Under the pieces are notes generated by a model. That model saw nothing but the letters and a program-made list of their open reading frames with translations, was not told the origin of the DNA and did not search any database. DNA of 33,210 nt from Candidatus Coprenecus merdipullorum. GTDB taxonomy: Bacteria > Bacteroidota > Bacteroidia > Bacteroidales > UBA932. The DNA is taken from NCBI GenBank assembly GCA_019118865.1, contig DWYD01000031.1:1-33210 (forward strand), in the 5' to 3' direction. Positions 32,906 to 33,210 of the stretch are shown here, one piece after another. Position 1 is the stretch's first letter. The number at the start of each line of letters is the position of its first letter. Position numbers and translations under genes: made by a program.

Positions 32906-33210
32906 CTACTCGTACTGGGCGAGTATGCCCTTGATCTGCTTGGGTTCCAGACGGCCGTAGACCTTCTCGTCCACGAGCATCACGGGAGCCAGACCGCAGG
33001 CGCCCACGCAGCGCAGGCACTCCAGGGAGAATTTCCCGTCGGGGGTAACTCCGCCCACGTCGATCTTGAGTTCCTTCTTGATCTCCTCCAGCACACCCTC
33101 CGCTCCGCGGACATAGCAGGCCGTACCCATGCACACTGAGATGGAGTGGCGGCCCTTGGGCTGCATGGTGAAGAAGGAGTAGAAGGTAACCACACCGTAG
33201 ACCTTGGCCA
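32906..33210 (-). CDS. NuoE/HydC-type [2Fe-2S] thioredoxin-fold subunit (partial, 5' end missing)
   Basis: The visible 100 or so residues are the C-terminal part of a 24-kDa NADH dehydrogenase or bifurcating hydrogenase subunit. The frame stays open to the right edge and reads AKVYGVVTFYSFF, a conserved interior block of this family, so no start lies in the window. The four cluster ligands are present: CMGTAC (CX4C) and CVGAC (CX3C, in CLRCVGACGLAP). It transfers electrons between NAD(P)H and a partner flavoprotein. Whether it belongs to complex I or to an HydABC/HndABCD hydrogenase cannot be told; in many Bacteroidales the latter is usual. Confidence 0.88.
   Translation of the reverse strand, partial: AKVYGVVTFYSFFTMQPKGRHSISVCMGTACYVRGAEGVLEEIKKELKIDVGGVTPDGKFSLECLRCVGACGLAPVMLVDEKVYGRLEPKQIKGILAQYE

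Noticed and set aside
1-33210. CRISPR arrays, insertion sequences, tRNA genes or phage attachment sites
   Set aside because: I saw no regularly spaced direct repeats, transposase frames, terminal inverted repeats with target duplications, or tRNA cloverleaf patterns in the few short intergenic gaps.

Overview
The window looks like a chromosomal piece of a Bacteroidota genome, probably order Bacteroidales. The evidence is the 16S 5' end (GATGAACG form), promoters of the TTTG-N19/20-TAnnTTTG type used by the Bacteroidota primary sigma factor, a 29-residue AURKAIP1/COX24-type protein beside an HU gene, and a long flexirubin/aryl-polyene-type operon. I cannot name the genus. Base composition is uneven: moderate to AT-rich around positions 1-2,900 and 5,630-8,400, and clearly GC-rich in most of lon, prfA and the pigment cluster.

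Left end (1-5,621). The first bases are the 5' end of a 16S rRNA gene that leaves the window on the minus strand, with a textbook rrn promoter. Upstream of it lie rng (RNase G), a hairpin terminator that ends 8 bases before the rng start codon, the tiny COX24-like gene, and an HU gene with its own promoter. Divergently, on the plus strand, lon and ung form a two-gene operon.

Middle (5,631-10,846). A compact minus-strand operon, prfA - ugd - coaD - double-thioredoxin-domain protein - LysE-type exporter, has 4-base overlaps or gaps of a few bases and its own TAnnTTTG box before prfA.

Right two thirds (10,895-32,772). Twenty-one minus-strand genes run without a gap larger than about 24 bases and form one likely transcription unit. 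In order of transcription: aromatic amino acid (tyrosine-type) ammonia-lyase, FabG-type reductase, ketosynthase, methyltransferase, ACP, LpxL-like acyltransferase, dehydratase-thioesterase double hotdog, ketosynthase, small ketosynthase-like protein, ACP, ketosynthase, cysteine-less ketosynthase (chain length factor), small membrane protein, LolA-like carrier, hotdog dehydratase, family 2 glycosyltransferase, MMPL-acyltransferase-methyltransferase fusion, two CrtI-like flavoproteins, adenylate-forming ligase and a PlsC-type acyltransferase. The inferred logic is: the lyase makes an aryl-acrylate starter (4-coumarate if tyrosine is the substrate), the ligase activates it, and the KS/CLF, FabG and hotdog enzymes extend it to a conjugated polyene on the ACPs. 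Acyltransferases and the glycosyltransferase then build it into a lipid, and MMPL and LolA-like proteins carry it to the outer membrane. No DarA/DarB-like dialkylresorcinol genes and no phosphopantetheinyl transferase are visible here.

Right edge (32,906-33,210). This is the 3' part of a NuoE/HydC-type [2Fe-2S] thioredoxin-fold subunit, cut by the window end. A hairpin terminator separates it from the pigment operon promoter. No intergenic stretch exceeds 300 bases.
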